Position numbers and translations under genes: made by a program. 64,000 nucleotides of DNA, taken from the NCBI GenBank assembly GCA_002364085.1, contig DEXK01000011.1:17761-81760 (forward strand), in the 5' to 3' direction. This document shows positions 16,539 through 25,212 of the stretch, piece after piece. Positions within the stretch are counted from its first letter, which is position 1. The number at the start of each line of letters is the position of its first letter. The stretch comes from Balneolaceae bacterium UBA3186 (lineage in GTDB: Bacteria; Bacteroidota; Rhodothermia; Balneolales; Balneolaceae). Under the pieces are notes generated by a model. That model did not search any database. It was not told where the DNA came from and saw only the letters and a list, made by a program, of their open reading frames with translations.

Positions 16539-18329
16539 TCAATTACCCAATTTTATTACTCTTTCTATAGACTTTTCCTTCCAGACTATCTCATATATCT
16601 GAATTTCGTTCTCTATTCCTTTTACCTTAATGCTGTCGAGTTCTTTAGCAGGTATTTTCCGTTCAAGATTTAAATACACTTCATTTGAAATCAGAATTTG
16701 ATGTTTTTTAGCCGCTGAACATAAACGAGCACCCAAGTTTACTGTACTTCCTAATACTGTGTAATCCATTCTGTTTTCACTACCCATTGCACCCATTACA
16801 ACTTCACCGCTGTTAATGCCGATTCCTACAGCCAAATTTCCTTCCTCATCACTCAAAACACCCGGAAGCCTTTGTTGAATTCGTATTGCTGCTTGTACAG
16901 CCAACTGATCTTTCTTGGAACCTTGAAACACTGCTACCAATTCATCACCAACAAATTTGTCTACATCACCGCCCATTTCTTTTACGATCTCAGCCTGGAA
17001 ACTCAATAGATTGTTCAACATATCAATGACTTGCTCAGGAGTGTGTTTTTCACTCCATGCTGTAAAACCTCTGATGTCTGAAAAGAAAACCGTTACATCC
17101 CGGCGTTCACCACCCGGCTGGATTCTGGTCAGATCTTTTTTGATGGCATCAAGTGTAGCTTCTGATACAAATTTAAGCATTAACAGGCGTTCCTGTAATC
17201 CCTCAATTAACTGGTTGAAAGCAATAGTTAATTTTCCTATTTCATCATGAGTAGTTACAGGAACTTTTTGACCAAAATCCTGATTTTCAACCCTTTGAAC
17301 TCCTTCAACAAGCTGATCAATTGGTCGTGTAATTCTTCGAGTTAAAATAATACTTATAAAAACAGAAGCGACTATCGCAAAAACTCCAATGCCAAATATC
17401 AAGATCTGAAGATTTTTTAGTGGGATTAGTGCATTTGTCAGAGATTTAGCAACTCCGTAGTACCCCTTAATTCCCTGAACTTCATCATTAAGCTGAAACA
17501 TTGGGGCTAAATAGATCAACCAGTTTTCACTATTCAAAAGTATTTCAGATGTCGAAGCTTGGTTACTTGTGAGTACTTCATAAGTAGCATCATGAAATTT
17601 TTTGTTCAGCCCGTTTTTATCGTCCGCTGATATATTCCCAAAAGTCTCAGCAACTATTTTATCATCAACATAAAAAATGACATCCATTCCAATATCCCGT
17701 GAAAGTTGCTCCGCTTCTAACTGACGAATAGGAAGTCCATAAGTAAGAGAACCGATCAGATTATAACCCGTCCAGATTGGAATCGATATTACATTAAAAT
17801 AGCGCTCATTTTCTTTCCATATATATGTTTGAGTCGGCATTTCACCATTCAGTGCTTCTCGCACTCCTGCTCGGTCTGCAATAGAAAACTCAGGTAATTT
17901 TTTTGAAGATAATTGACCCAAAGGTAGGCCTTTGTTATCCGAAACCAACAAAAGTCCGGCTGAATCAGGATTTGTAAAATAAGATTCAGGTATAAGAGAA
18001 TCCGGGATCAAAGGGTCAAAATCCAATAAGTAACGTAATTCTTCACGAATTTTCTGATTTACAGTGTTTGTATCAGAAGTAGAAATAGCCGCTTTAAGTG
18101 AAGGGATATCAGCGAGCAGTACGGCTGTTTGTCGTAGTTGTCGAAATCGAATGTCCTGAATTCTCTCAAAGATTCTGCCTGCTTCGGTAAAATTTTGATT
18201 TATATCATCTCTGATTCTTAATTCAACTAATTGGCCTAAACTATATAAAAGGCTCAAAACGATAACTAAAACCAGTCCAACAAATCCTGATAAAAGCTTC
18301 CATCGCAAACTTAAGAACCTAAGTTTCAT
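16539..18329 (-). CDS. Transmembrane class III adenylate/guanylate cyclase with HAMP, module 2
   Basis: 596 residues. TM1 is at about 11-31, the extracytoplasmic sensor at about 32-300 (Cache-like LLVSDNKGLPLGQL), TM2 at about 305-328 and HAMP at about 328-382. The class III cyclase domain spans about 402-590. Catalytic residues are present: metal Asp in FFSDIRGFT, Lys and Asp in DKFVGDELVAVF, and adenine-type Asp in MDYTVLGSTVNLGARL. It begins 2 nt after the cupredoxin gene, the same spacing as in module 1. The two cyclases share their whole architecture, but the sensor domains have diverged strongly, so they probably answer different signals. Confidence 0.88.
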   Translation of the reverse strand: MKLRFLSLRWKLLSGFVGLVLVIVLSLLYSLGQLVELRIRDDINQNFTEAGRIFERIQDIRFRQLRQTAVLLADIPSLKAAISTSDTNTVNQKIREELRYLLDFDPLIPDSLIPESYFTNPDSAGLLLVSDNKGLPLGQLSSKKLPEFSIADRAGVREALNGEMPTQTYIWKENERYFNVISIPIWTGYNLIGSLTYGLPIRQLEAEQLSRDIGMDVIFYVDDKIVAETFGNISADDKNGLNKKFHDATYEVLTSNQASTSEILLNSENWLIYLAPMFQLNDEVQGIKGYYGVAKSLTNALIPLKNLQILIFGIGVFAIVASVFISIILTRRITRPIDQLVEGVQRVENQDFGQKVPVTTHDEIGKLTIAFNQLIEGLQERLLMLKFVSEATLDAIKKDLTRIQPGGERRDVTVFFSDIRGFTAWSEKHTPEQVIDMLNNLLSFQAEIVKEMGGDVDKFVGDELVAVFQGSKKDQLAVQAAIRIQQRLPGVLSDEEGNLAVGIGINSGEVVMGAMGSENRMDYTVLGSTVNLGARLCSAAKKHQILISNEVYLNLERKIPAKELDSIKVKGIENEIQIYEIVWKEKSIERVIKLGN

Positions 18330-18331
18330 TA

Positions 18332-19030
18332 TTAAGGATTTAATGTGATTGTTCCCAGCTGAATGGCATTCCCTGCGGTAACCGAAACCGATCGTGAAAA
18401 CTCACTGTAACCCAATGCGACTACTTTGATCTCATAATTACCTTCGGGTATATCTGTGAATATAAAGTTATCGTTGCTCTGTATTTTTGTAATTGAAATA
18501 ATGTTAGAAGGCAAAACATATATCATTGCATACATATTGGAATGAATGTCACAAAAAACATCAACCACACCGGGCTTCTCGAACGTAACATCAAAATGTT
18601 CACCTTTGGGACGCCTTCCAACATCAAATTTATGTGGACTAGTTAGACTGAATACATTATGATAAACAGGATCTGAGTTTTGTATTCTAACTGTTTGTCC
18701 TTGTTTTAATGGGAGTATACTAGGCTGGAATTGCTGGTTTATTTGATTGAGATATTCAAGTTCAGTTTCACTTTCATTAGTACTGGAATTACCTGTGAGG
18801 ATCACTAAAACAGAATCAGAAGTGGGAGAAGAAGATGTTTTTGCAGGCCTGCCATACAAACCGCCACCGAAACGAACATTATTATTTTTAGGGGTTAGAA
18901 TAATGTGACCTTCAATTGATCCCGAGATTGAGGAATCAGTAAGAGAATAGCTATAGGGAGTAAGTTTGTCTTGTTTTTCCCCGTAGATGAAAAAAATAGA
19001 AACCAGAAAAAAAGAAAGAAAAGACTTCAT
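18332..19030 (-). CDS. Periplasmic cupredoxin-like protein with C-terminal carboxypeptidase-regulatory-like domain, module 2
   Basis: 232 residues with a signal peptide (about 1-17). The cupredoxin-like domain (about 90-180) keeps the same possible copper ligands as its paralogue: His in VYHNVFSL and C-x2-H-x2-M in FCDIHSNM. The shared sequence HNVFSL...FDVGRRPKGE matches FNIGRRETGD of module 1. A C-terminal beta domain follows (IFTDIPEGNYEIKVVALG). The upstream linker has a Gly/Arg patch (FGGGLYGRPAK), echoing the Arg/Ser-rich patch of module 1. It is first in the leftward three-gene operon. Transcription should start in the 229-bp divergent gap at 19031-19259. Confidence 0.75.
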   Translation of the reverse strand: MKSFLSFFLVSIFFIYGEKQDKLTPYSYSLTDSSISGSIEGHIILTPKNNNVRFGGGLYGRPAKTSSSPTSDSVLVILTGNSSTNESETELEYLNQINQQFQPSILPLKQGQTVRIQNSDPVYHNVFSLTSPHKFDVGRRPKGEHFDVTFEKPGVVDVFCDIHSNMYAMIYVLPSNIISITKIQSNDNFIFTDIPEGNYEIKVVALGYSEFSRSVSVTAGNAIQLGTITLNP

Positions 19031-19259
19031 CTTTTTATTTTCTCATAATTAAGCTATAAAAAATGAAAACGGCAAGAATATTAAGAGCTTGATAAGGAGT
19101 GAACTGATATTCAGGAAAGCTCTGATCTAATGGATATTCACTGGCTAAAGAAGTTAATTTTATTGAATACTATTTTCTATCAAGGCTAGTTTTCAGTATC
19201 CTTGCCAAGGATTTTTATACGAAACTGAAAATAATCTTTAAGCCAAAATCTACTAGCTT

Positions 19260-20465
19260 TTGATTCGATTCCTAATAGTAACCTTCTTATTTGTACTCAC
19301 TTCGATTTCTTTTCATGCTTGTACGGAGATCCAATCAGAGCCAAAGATCACCTTACCTGCCGCAGAAGAATGGTTTATGGATGATTCGACAGCATTATAT
19401 CTTGATACTTTCAGCGCTGCTTTTGAAGAAGGATTAACAAACCAGAGTATTCCAGGTGGGGCAGTAGTAATTGTGAAAGAAGGTCGGGTTATTTACCAAA
19501 AAGGTTTTGGTGTAAAGGAAACCGGTAAAACAGATAATGTAGATGAACATACTGTTTTTAGGATTGGTAGTGTGTCGAAAGGATTTGCATCTGTGCTGGC
19601 AGGTGTACTTGCTGAAGAAGATCTGCTAAGCTGGGATGGCTCTGTATCAAGTTATTTAGATGATTTTAAACTTTTTGATCCGGAACAAACCGAACGGGTT
19701 CAGATCAAACACATTTTGTCTCATACTTCGGGATTACCCCGACATGCATATACAAATTTAGTGGAAGACGGACTTACTTTAGATCGAATTATTCCAAGAC
19801 TGGAACGAGTTCCATTGATTGCTAAAGAAGGAGAGCAACTTGCCTACCAAAACGCAACGTATTCAGTGATAGAAAAAGTGATGGAAGCTCAAACAGGAAC
19901 TGATTTCGAGTCTTTACTTACGAGCAAAATATTTGAGCCTCTAGGAATGGTTAATTCTTCAGCAAGCTATGACAGTTTGATGCGTTCTGAAAATAAAGCG
20001 CTTCCTCATGTATGGTATTCACGTTCGCGTGGACGTGTTCCTGTAAAAATCACTAAGAAATACTATAACGCTATTTCTTCTGGAGGTATAAATGCTTCAG
20101 CTTCTGATATGGGAAAATGGTTACTTTTGCTTACTGGATATTATCCTGAAATAATTTCGAAAGAAACTCTTAATGAGATATATGAGCCTTTGGCTACCAT
20201 TAATAATAAAAGATTCAGCCGTTATTGGGATAGTGTAAACGAATCGCATTACGGAATGGGATGGAGAGTGCTTGATAACGAAGGACAAAAGATCGTTTAC
20301 CACGGAGGATACGTAAACGGTTATAGAAGTGAAATTGCATTTTCGCCAGAAGACGGGGTAGGGATCTGTGTTTTGATCAACGCCAATTCGAGCTATCCAT
20401 TACAAGTGATTCCCGGGTTGTTTGAGTATTTCAGAACTGATTCTATTGAAGTTGTTTTTGAGTAG
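19260..20465 (+). CDS. Class C beta-lactamase-like serine hydrolase (S12), lipoprotein
   Basis: 401 residues from a TTG start at 19260. The signal peptide ends SFHAC, a plausible though imperfect lipobox. Active-site motifs of the S12/beta-lactamase family are all seen: nucleophile SxxK in RIGSVSKGFAS, YxN in LAYQNATYS and HGG in VYHGGYVNGYRS. This group covers D-aminopeptidases, esterases, peptidoglycan carboxypeptidases and AmpC, so a resistance function should not be assumed. It is divergent from the module 2 operon. No strong ribosome-binding site is visible, so the exact start is uncertain. Confidence 0.88.
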   Translation: MIRFLIVTFLFVLTSISFHACTEIQSEPKITLPAAEEWFMDDSTALYLDTFSAAFEEGLTNQSIPGGAVVIVKEGRVIYQKGFGVKETGKTDNVDEHTVFRIGSVSKGFASVLAGVLAEEDLLSWDGSVSSYLDDFKLFDPEQTERVQIKHILSHTSGLPRHAYTNLVEDGLTLDRIIPRLERVPLIAKEGEQLAYQNATYSVIEKVMEAQTGTDFESLLTSKIFEPLGMVNSSASYDSLMRSENKALPHVWYSRSRGRVPVKITKKYYNAISSGGINASASDMGKWLLLLTGYYPEIISKETLNEIYEPLATINNKRFSRYWDSVNESHYGMGWRVLDNEGQKIVYHGGYVNGYRSEIAFSPEDGVGICVLINANSSYPLQVIPGLFEYFRTDSIEVVFE

Positions 20466-20574
20466 TAGTTGTCACGGGAGCACATAACCTTAAAAGGTTA
20501 TTCTACGGACTACCGAACCTGCAAGTAAAGGCAGGTCAGGAATCCGGATTGAATTGAAATGCTGGAGATTGTAG

Positions 20575-21273
20575 TTACTTTGCCATCTCTTTTCTTGAAG
20601 CTAAAATAAATGTACATGTCGTTAATGTAGCAACTGCGAGCACCATCCAGGAAAATAACAGCCAAACATGAGCTTCCTTAACATGATCATGCAAATCCCA
20701 ACCGGATTTGAAAATTATCCAAGCAGAGATGCACATCCAAACTCCCAGACCTATTGTAGTTGCAATACGGTACCAATCAAATTTCCATTCTGGATTTATT
20801 GCTTCTAATAGTGTAAAAAAGCTGATACTAAAAAACAAAAACATGATAATTGTATGACATGTACCTTCAACACCCGGACCTGTTCCATGCCCGTAAAAAA
20901 GAAGTGCACCAATCATACTAGCACCGGAAAAAGCGAGTAGTGTTGCTCTGGCACTCAGAATTTTTTTATGCGCAAGAAAATCCACTACTGCTGAAAGTGC
21001 AAAAGCAATATATACCGTAATATGATGCCAGCCCATTAACCAATCCATTGGATACCAAGTGCTATCTGGTATTTCGAAATAAACCGCTACAAAAACCGCC
21101 AGCAACTTAACGACAGGAATATGAAGAGTGCGTTCCAAAGCATCACCTGGTTTACGGGTACCTCTGAAAAAAATGTCAGCGATCCACCAAAGTACTAATG
21201 CAATTAATACTAATCCCGGAATTAAGTGCCCAATAAAAGTTCCTGAAGGTCCTGCCATCATTTCGTGATGCAT
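20575..21273 (-). CDS. Seven-helix membrane protein, DUF716/TMEM45-like
   Basis: 232 residues with about seven hydrophobic segments. The N-terminal FIGHLIPGLVLIALVLWWI and the His-bearing helices WHHITVYIAFALSAVVDFL and GHGTGPGVEGTCHTIIMFL resemble the DUF716 (TMEM45) family, whose conserved His and Gly residues lie in similar places. The mature sequence also has a His-rich start (MHHEMM) and an internal HDHVKEAHVW loop. No function is established. The gene stands alone between spacers on both sides. Confidence 0.55.
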   Translation of the reverse strand: MHHEMMAGPSGTFIGHLIPGLVLIALVLWWIADIFFRGTRKPGDALERTLHIPVVKLLAVFVAVYFEIPDSTWYPMDWLMGWHHITVYIAFALSAVVDFLAHKKILSARATLLAFSGASMIGALLFYGHGTGPGVEGTCHTIIMFLFFSISFFTLLEAINPEWKFDWYRIATTIGLGVWMCISAWIIFKSGWDLHDHVKEAHVWLLFSWMVLAVATLTTCTFILASRKEMAK

Positions 21274-21459
21274 AGCGATGAAATAAATGTTTTTGCTTTA
21301 GTGTTAGTGAAAAAAATTAACTGTAATAGCCAAAGAATTTTTTTCGGTTTGAATCTACAGTATTTTGTGCAATTGTCAAATTACTAATGAAGTGTTACTA
21401 GTAGATTTTTTTAGACCTGAATCTAGAAAGTTAATTTAATCTATAAGCTAATTCGCTAG

Positions 21460-21912
21460 TTACCGAATAGATTTTGGTATCGAATCTTTTCTAACTAAAA
21501 TCGAGTCTATTAAAAACAGCTTTCTGAAACCGAGAGGTCCATCATTGTTTCCTAAAAACCTCAATGTGTCATTTGGCATTGCATTATGGTAAGAAAAATC
21601 AAATCTACCAAGTGAGTCAGTAACTCCTAAGACTTGATATGGCTTTTTTGGAGAGTTCGTTACGTAAGCAGTAACCCCTTGAACAGTCCGGTTGCAATAA
21701 TGGTCAAATGCATAGCCTTTTAACCGAAGCGAGTCTGAGTACACTCTGGACGTCTGATCTTCAAAAATTATTTGTTCTTTCCAATTGCCATCAAATTGAT
21801 CGTAACTGATGGCGTAATGATTTGGGCACATTTGTGATTTAAATATAGAACAAGATGTTGTTAAGCACGCCGCGGTAATAATAATAGCAAAGGGTAATAA
21901 TTCATATTTCAT
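21460..21912 (-). CDS. Lipoprotein with carboxypeptidase-regulatory-like domain
   Basis: 150 residues. The signal peptide has lipobox TTSC (Cys about residue 21). The middle contains a beta-sandwich-like unit (LRLKGYAFDHYCNRTVQGV...TDSLGRFDFSY) typical of CarboxypepD-regulatory-like domains, which are common as extracellular folding or adhesion modules. No enzyme motif is seen. Its specific role is not recognised. Confidence 0.55.
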   Translation of the reverse strand: MKYELLPFAIIITAACLTTSCSIFKSQMCPNHYAISYDQFDGNWKEQIIFEDQTSRVYSDSLRLKGYAFDHYCNRTVQGVTAYVTNSPKKPYQVLGVTDSLGRFDFSYHNAMPNDTLRFLGNNDGPLGFRKLFLIDSILVRKDSIPKSIR

Positions 21913-22140
21913 ACTTACCTAACAAACTAATTACAGATATCTTAACCTAATCAAGATAAAAAAAATCAATTAAGAAGCATTTTTTACCAAGAAAATATCG
22001 TTCAAACCTACTTTTCAACTACACCATATTAATTGAAATATGAATCACTAACGGAATCATAACTGGGCATGAGCAGAATAAAGATCTATTCCGCTATGAT
22101 AGGTGTTAAGTTATAACCAGATCAGTTCAACTTTATGCTC

Positions 22141-22791
22141 TTAATTCAGAATAGTCTCAAGAACAAATTCTTCTTCTGCAATTTCCATGCGAGTTATCTC
22201 AACAGCAGTAGATGTCCAAGTATACTGTTCATTCTTTAGTATATACTTAAGAGGTAAAGCTCCATTACTTGCTTTCATATACTCGTTCCAGCCACCGAAT
22301 TTGTGCTGACTGAAGTTAGAAGGGTCAACTGCTATTTCATCAGAGTAAAAATAAGTTGTTTCGTCAGTTTTTGTAGCAACAACCAAAATTTTACAAGTCT
22401 TACCCAAAATCGTTTCTGTGCCTTCAAGTTTAGTAACGGAAATGATCTCTGACATCATAAATGAGGCATCTATTTCCATGATCTTGCCGGTATTGGGATT
22501 CGGGAAATAGTATTTGTTGCTCTCAGCGTTGTACAGTTGCACTAAATTTCCGTCCTCATCAAAAGCTTTGTAATTATTTGAATTGATGAAATAATGCTGT
22601 TCCGAACCTATAACTCCTGACAACTGGTCCGTAATGTTATTTCCACTTTTGGTGTCTCTAAAATCATATTGATAAACGATCTTACCGGAGAAGTCTTTTT
22701 TATTAGTTGAATCAGTATTGATGGCCGGTTCACTTGATGAACAGCTAAAAAGGGTAGCCAAGGTGACAATAATCAAAGTGATGTATTTCAT
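22141..22791 (-). CDS. Lipoprotein of unknown function, DUF4412-like
   Basis: 216 residues. The signal peptide ends LFSC (Cys about residue 17), followed by a Ser-rich linker. The body (FSGKIVYQYDFRD..., NKYYFPNPNTGKIMEID, GTETILGKTCKILVV) follows the pattern of DUF4412/GLPGLI-type Bacteroidota proteins: an initial strand, a stored-value region, then a conserved ILGKxC step. The function is unknown. The resemblance is by eye and only moderate. Confidence 0.5.
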   Translation of the reverse strand: MKYITLIIVTLATLFSCSSSEPAINTDSTNKKDFSGKIVYQYDFRDTKSGNNITDQLSGVIGSEQHYFINSNNYKAFDEDGNLVQLYNAESNKYYFPNPNTGKIMEIDASFMMSEIISVTKLEGTETILGKTCKILVVATKTDETTYFYSDEIAVDPSNFSQHKFGGWNEYMKASNGALPLKYILKNEQYTWTSTAVEITRMEIAEEEFVLETILN

Positions 22792-22838
22792 GAAGAGTGG
22801 TATGAATAGTTAGGTTTAGTTGTTCAAGCTGTTTTAAA

Positions 22839-23159
22839 TTATAACATTGATTCTGACTCATTGAGAATTTTATCGATATGTTTGAAATTTTTATGACCGA
22901 AAACAGCAATAAATCCGGCTACAGCAAATGGAAAAAGCATATCCAAAAAGGAAACATCGCCAAAAATAACTCTGGCAATTCCTAAAGTAAACACTACCAA
23001 AACAACAGATATCATGAAGCGATAAAACCTGATAGCTCTTTTCCTAACAGATGAAATAACAGGTTCTACAATTCCTTCCTCAAGCATTTTTTTTTCATCG
23101 TACTTCAAAGTACGCTTAAGGGTTAAGATATGATTTGCAGCTTGTTGATTGTTTTCCAT
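22839..23159 (-). CDS. Small two-helix membrane protein
   Basis: 106 residues. It has a polar N-terminal third with a basic stretch (SVRKRAIRFYRF), then two hydrophobic helices (about 47-67 and 72-88) and a short charged tail. Not recognised. Its ATG at 23159 abuts the half attC site at 23160-23179. It may be the first chromosomal gene beyond the cassette array, or the remains of a seventh cassette whose 5' junction was deleted. Confidence 0.5.
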   Translation of the reverse strand: MENNQQAANHILTLKRTLKYDEKKMLEEGIVEPVISSVRKRAIRFYRFMISVVLVVFTLGIARVIFGDVSFLDMLFPFAVAGFIAVFGHKNFKHIDKILNESESML

Positions 23160-23179
23160 ATTTAAAACGCTTGTTATGT
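23160..23179 (-). repeat. Truncated attC half-site (distal array end)
   Basis: The + strand reads TTAAAACGCTTGTTATGT, matching the R''/L'' half of the 23760-23853 attC (CTTAAAACGCTTGTTAGGT). The other half is missing: the next gene starts directly at 23159. A deletion at the end of the array is the simplest explanation. Confidence 0.7.
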
Positions 23180-23743
23180 TGCGATTTTAGGTTTTAGAAG
23201 TTTGAATTTATTTTCTCCATTGGAGTATTTGGAATAGAATCGCTTAAACCGAAATTTATTTTTTACAGATAATATTACTTCGATTTCTTTTCTAATATTT
23301 GACCGGAGTTCTCTTATTTCAGGAGGCTTACCATATGAAGATTCGATTGAAGTATTGTACCTACAAGGAATCACGAATTCTTCGTGCGCCAAAAGAGGGC
23401 TGTGTTTTTGGTTTCCTTGAACATGAAAATCAGAATTGTTTATTTCGGCAACAAAAACTTCGATATCATATCCATCTATGTCTGAATTATTCAAAATTCG
23501 AATTTCAAAATCTTGTCTAAATTCATAGTAATAATCAAGTTCATCAGCCCTTGGGATTCCTCCACTAGTATTTTGTGGATAATTAGATGGTCTTCCACGT
23601 TTTCTATTCCCATTTCGAAAGTGGATTCCAATTTCAAGACGTGGTCTTCGGTATAATTTGAAAAAAATAAATCCGAGAATTGGGAAAATAACAGCAGTTA
23701 ATACTGTTAAGATTGTATCTATATGTTTTACTATAAAATCCAT
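23174..23743 (-). CDS. Cassette 6: single-pass membrane-anchored hypothetical protein
   Basis: 189 residues. One N-terminal helix (about 10-30) anchors the protein, followed by a basic linker (KLYRRPRLEIGIHFRNGNRKRGR) and a soluble, probably cytoplasmic beta-rich domain (EIRILNNSDIDGYDIEVFVAE, EVILSVKNKFRFKRFY). Similar N-terminally anchored domains with a fold suited to small-molecule or peptide sensing exist in integron cassettes, but I do not recognise a named family. The stop lies inside the R'' core of its own truncated attC, leaving almost no 3' spacer. Confidence 0.55.
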   Translation of the reverse strand: MDFIVKHIDTILTVLTAVIFPILGFIFFKLYRRPRLEIGIHFRNGNRKRGRPSNYPQNTSGGIPRADELDYYYEFRQDFEIRILNNSDIDGYDIEVFVAEINNSDFHVQGNQKHSPLLAHEEFVIPCRYNTSIESSYGKPPEIRELRSNIRKEIEVILSVKNKFRFKRFYSKYSNGENKFKLLKPKIAT

Positions 23744-23759
23744 TCTTAGAATTAAAGGA

Positions 23760-23853
23760 ACACAACGAACGACCTGGCGTTTAAGTGGCGAGCCGAGTTA
23801 AAATTATTAAGTTCCGAACCCTAAACGAGTCCGTCTTAAAACGCTTGTTAGGT
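23760..23853 (-). repeat. attC site of cassette 5 (94 bp)
   Basis: On the minus strand it runs ACCTAACAAGCG...CGTTGTGT. The L-box arms (+ strand GCGTTTAAGTGG and CCGTCTTAAAACGC) pair imperfectly. The R' side contains a local AACG duplication (CACAACGAACGACC), so the exact core (23760-23766 or 23764-23770) is ambiguous; the former is more complementary to the end of cassette 6. Confidence 0.82.
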
Positions 23854-23861
23854 GTAAATAA

Positions 23862-24416
23862 TTATTCATACGGATCAAATTCATATTCAACCCATCCATA
23901 GTAATCACCCTTCCATTCTAGAGTGGAGTGGTGACCGCAATCGAAACAATTATTGACATTCAATTTATTTTCATCATTTATCCAAATCACCGAAAAACTC
24001 GGTTCTGTAATAGACTGTGAAAGAAAGGCAACTTCATATCCATTTGAACCTTCTGTTAGGATTAAAAGAAATATTCCAGACTCTTTTTGAGTGTTCCGAA
24101 ATACACCAACTTGAGCCAAATCCATCTGACCATCATTATTAAAATCATGTTCAATTGAAAAGTTGTAATCTATTTCATCATGATTAAAATCTTCCTTTGA
24201 TCCTTCTGGCATCATTTCTATTGTGAGAACCATTGCATTACTCCAATTTGAATCAATTTGTGAAATAGAAACGCCATTAATAGTATTGCCTATTGGTTCA
24301 AATGTAGCGTTCAACCACCATGCATCCGATTGAGCTTGAACTAAACTTGGAAATAGAATTGATAATGAAAGTGCACATGTTATTGTTAAAGTTTTCAATT
24401 TTAGTTCATATCTCAT
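23862..24416 (-). CDS. Cassette 5: secreted hypothetical protein
   Basis: 184 residues with a classical signal peptide (cleavage about residue 28, SLVQAQ). The mature part has a hydrophilic Asp/Asn-rich segment resembling an FG-GAP/VCBS-type calcium loop (HDFNNDGQMDLAQVGVF). Near the C-terminus comes a small Cys/His cluster, CFDCGHHST, that could bind metal. No family is recognised. The stop is 8 nt from its attC, the compact layout expected of cassettes. Confidence 0.55.
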   Translation of the reverse strand: MRYELKLKTLTITCALSLSILFPSLVQAQSDAWWLNATFEPIGNTINGVSISQIDSNWSNAMVLTIEMMPEGSKEDFNHDEIDYNFSIEHDFNNDGQMDLAQVGVFRNTQKESGIFLLILTEGSNGYEVAFLSQSITEPSFSVIWINDENKLNVNNCFDCGHHSTLEWKGDYYGWVEYEFDPYE

Positions 24417-24425
24417 TTTATTGAC

Positions 24426-24551
24426 ACCTAACGACCCCGCGTTTAAGCGGCGAGGGATTTTGGTTTTTTTGAAAGTAACAGAATTAATTACTTACCTGAA
24501 AGTTAAAATTGCGGAGCTCCTTCCCGAGTCCGCTTGAAACGCTTGTTAGCG
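24426..24551 (-). repeat. attC site of cassette 4 (126 bp)
   Basis: Core ends are GTTAGCG (24545-24551, gene side) and ACCTAAC (24426-24432). Arms GCGTTTAAGCGGCGAG and GAGTCCGCTTGAAACGC pair perfectly except for one extrahelical base (extra G on the + strand right arm). The variable terminal structure is long. Confidence 0.88.
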
Positions 24552-24554
24552 CAC

Positions 24555-25070
24555 TTAAGGATTATACCATTCATAATCTTCAATTCTTTGAACCATCATA
24601 TTTTTAAGATTCAGATCATCAATTGATTGTTTAACCTTTTTTGTACAAAATATGGTTAATGAGTTATTTGGGATAAAAAAATCGCTTCTATCCCAAGTGT
24701 TTATTTCAAATTGAATTCCATTTAAAAAACCTTTTTGTTTTGGTCTCAATATTGCACCACATCTACCTTCAATACAAAAACCTGAATAATTTTCACTAGG
24801 GGTTCCATCTATTTTAACATCATATGTTCTCCATCCAGTAATCCCAGACGTTAACAGTAAATTTTTTAAACGTTTAGAAATCAAAAAATTAAATGGATCT
24901 TGAAGCCTTATAACATCATTTTCATAATAACCTTGAGATTTTTTAATTGGCAATGGAGAGGAAAGGGAAGTAGTACAGTTAAAAAGTTCAATATCATTGT
25001 ATGGTTCAATCACTTCATAAAACAGATCAATACTCCGAGTAGAATGGCTTATTACATAAAAAATTGTCAT
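24555..25070 (-). CDS. Cassette 4: hypothetical protein, possibly immunity-like
   Basis: 171 residues, no signal peptide or membrane helix. The C-terminal third (RSDFFIPNNSLTIFCTKK followed by a helix and RIEDYEWYNP) resembles, by eye, proteins of the DUF1629/Imm11-like group, in which a SD-F motif precedes a final helix and a strand. That likeness is weak. No catalytic motif is seen. Immunity or antitoxin genes are common cargo in cassette arrays, which makes the idea plausible but unproven. Confidence 0.5.
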   Translation of the reverse strand: MTIFYVISHSTRSIDLFYEVIEPYNDIELFNCTTSLSSPLPIKKSQGYYENDVIRLQDPFNFLISKRLKNLLLTSGITGWRTYDVKIDGTPSENYSGFCIEGRCGAILRPKQKGFLNGIQFEINTWDRSDFFIPNNSLTIFCTKKVKQSIDDLNLKNMMVQRIEDYEWYNP

Positions 25071-25084
25071 ATGTATTGATTGGG

Positions 25085-25207
25085 CGCTAACGACCCGGCG
25101 TTTAATGGGCGCAGGGATTAAGTTTTTGTTGAAGTAACTGATTTATTTTATTGCACACAAGTTATTGATCGCACTCCGTCTGCGTCCCATTGAAACGCTT
25201 GTTAGTG
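25085..25207 (-). repeat. attC site of cassette 3 (123 bp)
   Basis: Core ends are GTTAGTG (25201-25207) and CGCTAAC (25085-25091). Arms GCGTTTAATGGGCGCAG and CTGCGTCCCATTGAAACGC pair apart from the extra G and one other bulged base. The arm sequence differs from the other sites (ATGGG/CCCAT instead of AGCGG/CCGCT), with compensating changes on both sides that conserve the fold rather than the sequence. Confidence 0.88.
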
Positions 25208-25212
25208 CCCGC

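Noticed and set aside
19260..20465. Beta-lactam resistance gene
   Set aside because: The SxxK/YxN/HGG motifs define the whole S12 family, including esterases and peptidases; nothing in the context indicates antibiotic resistance.
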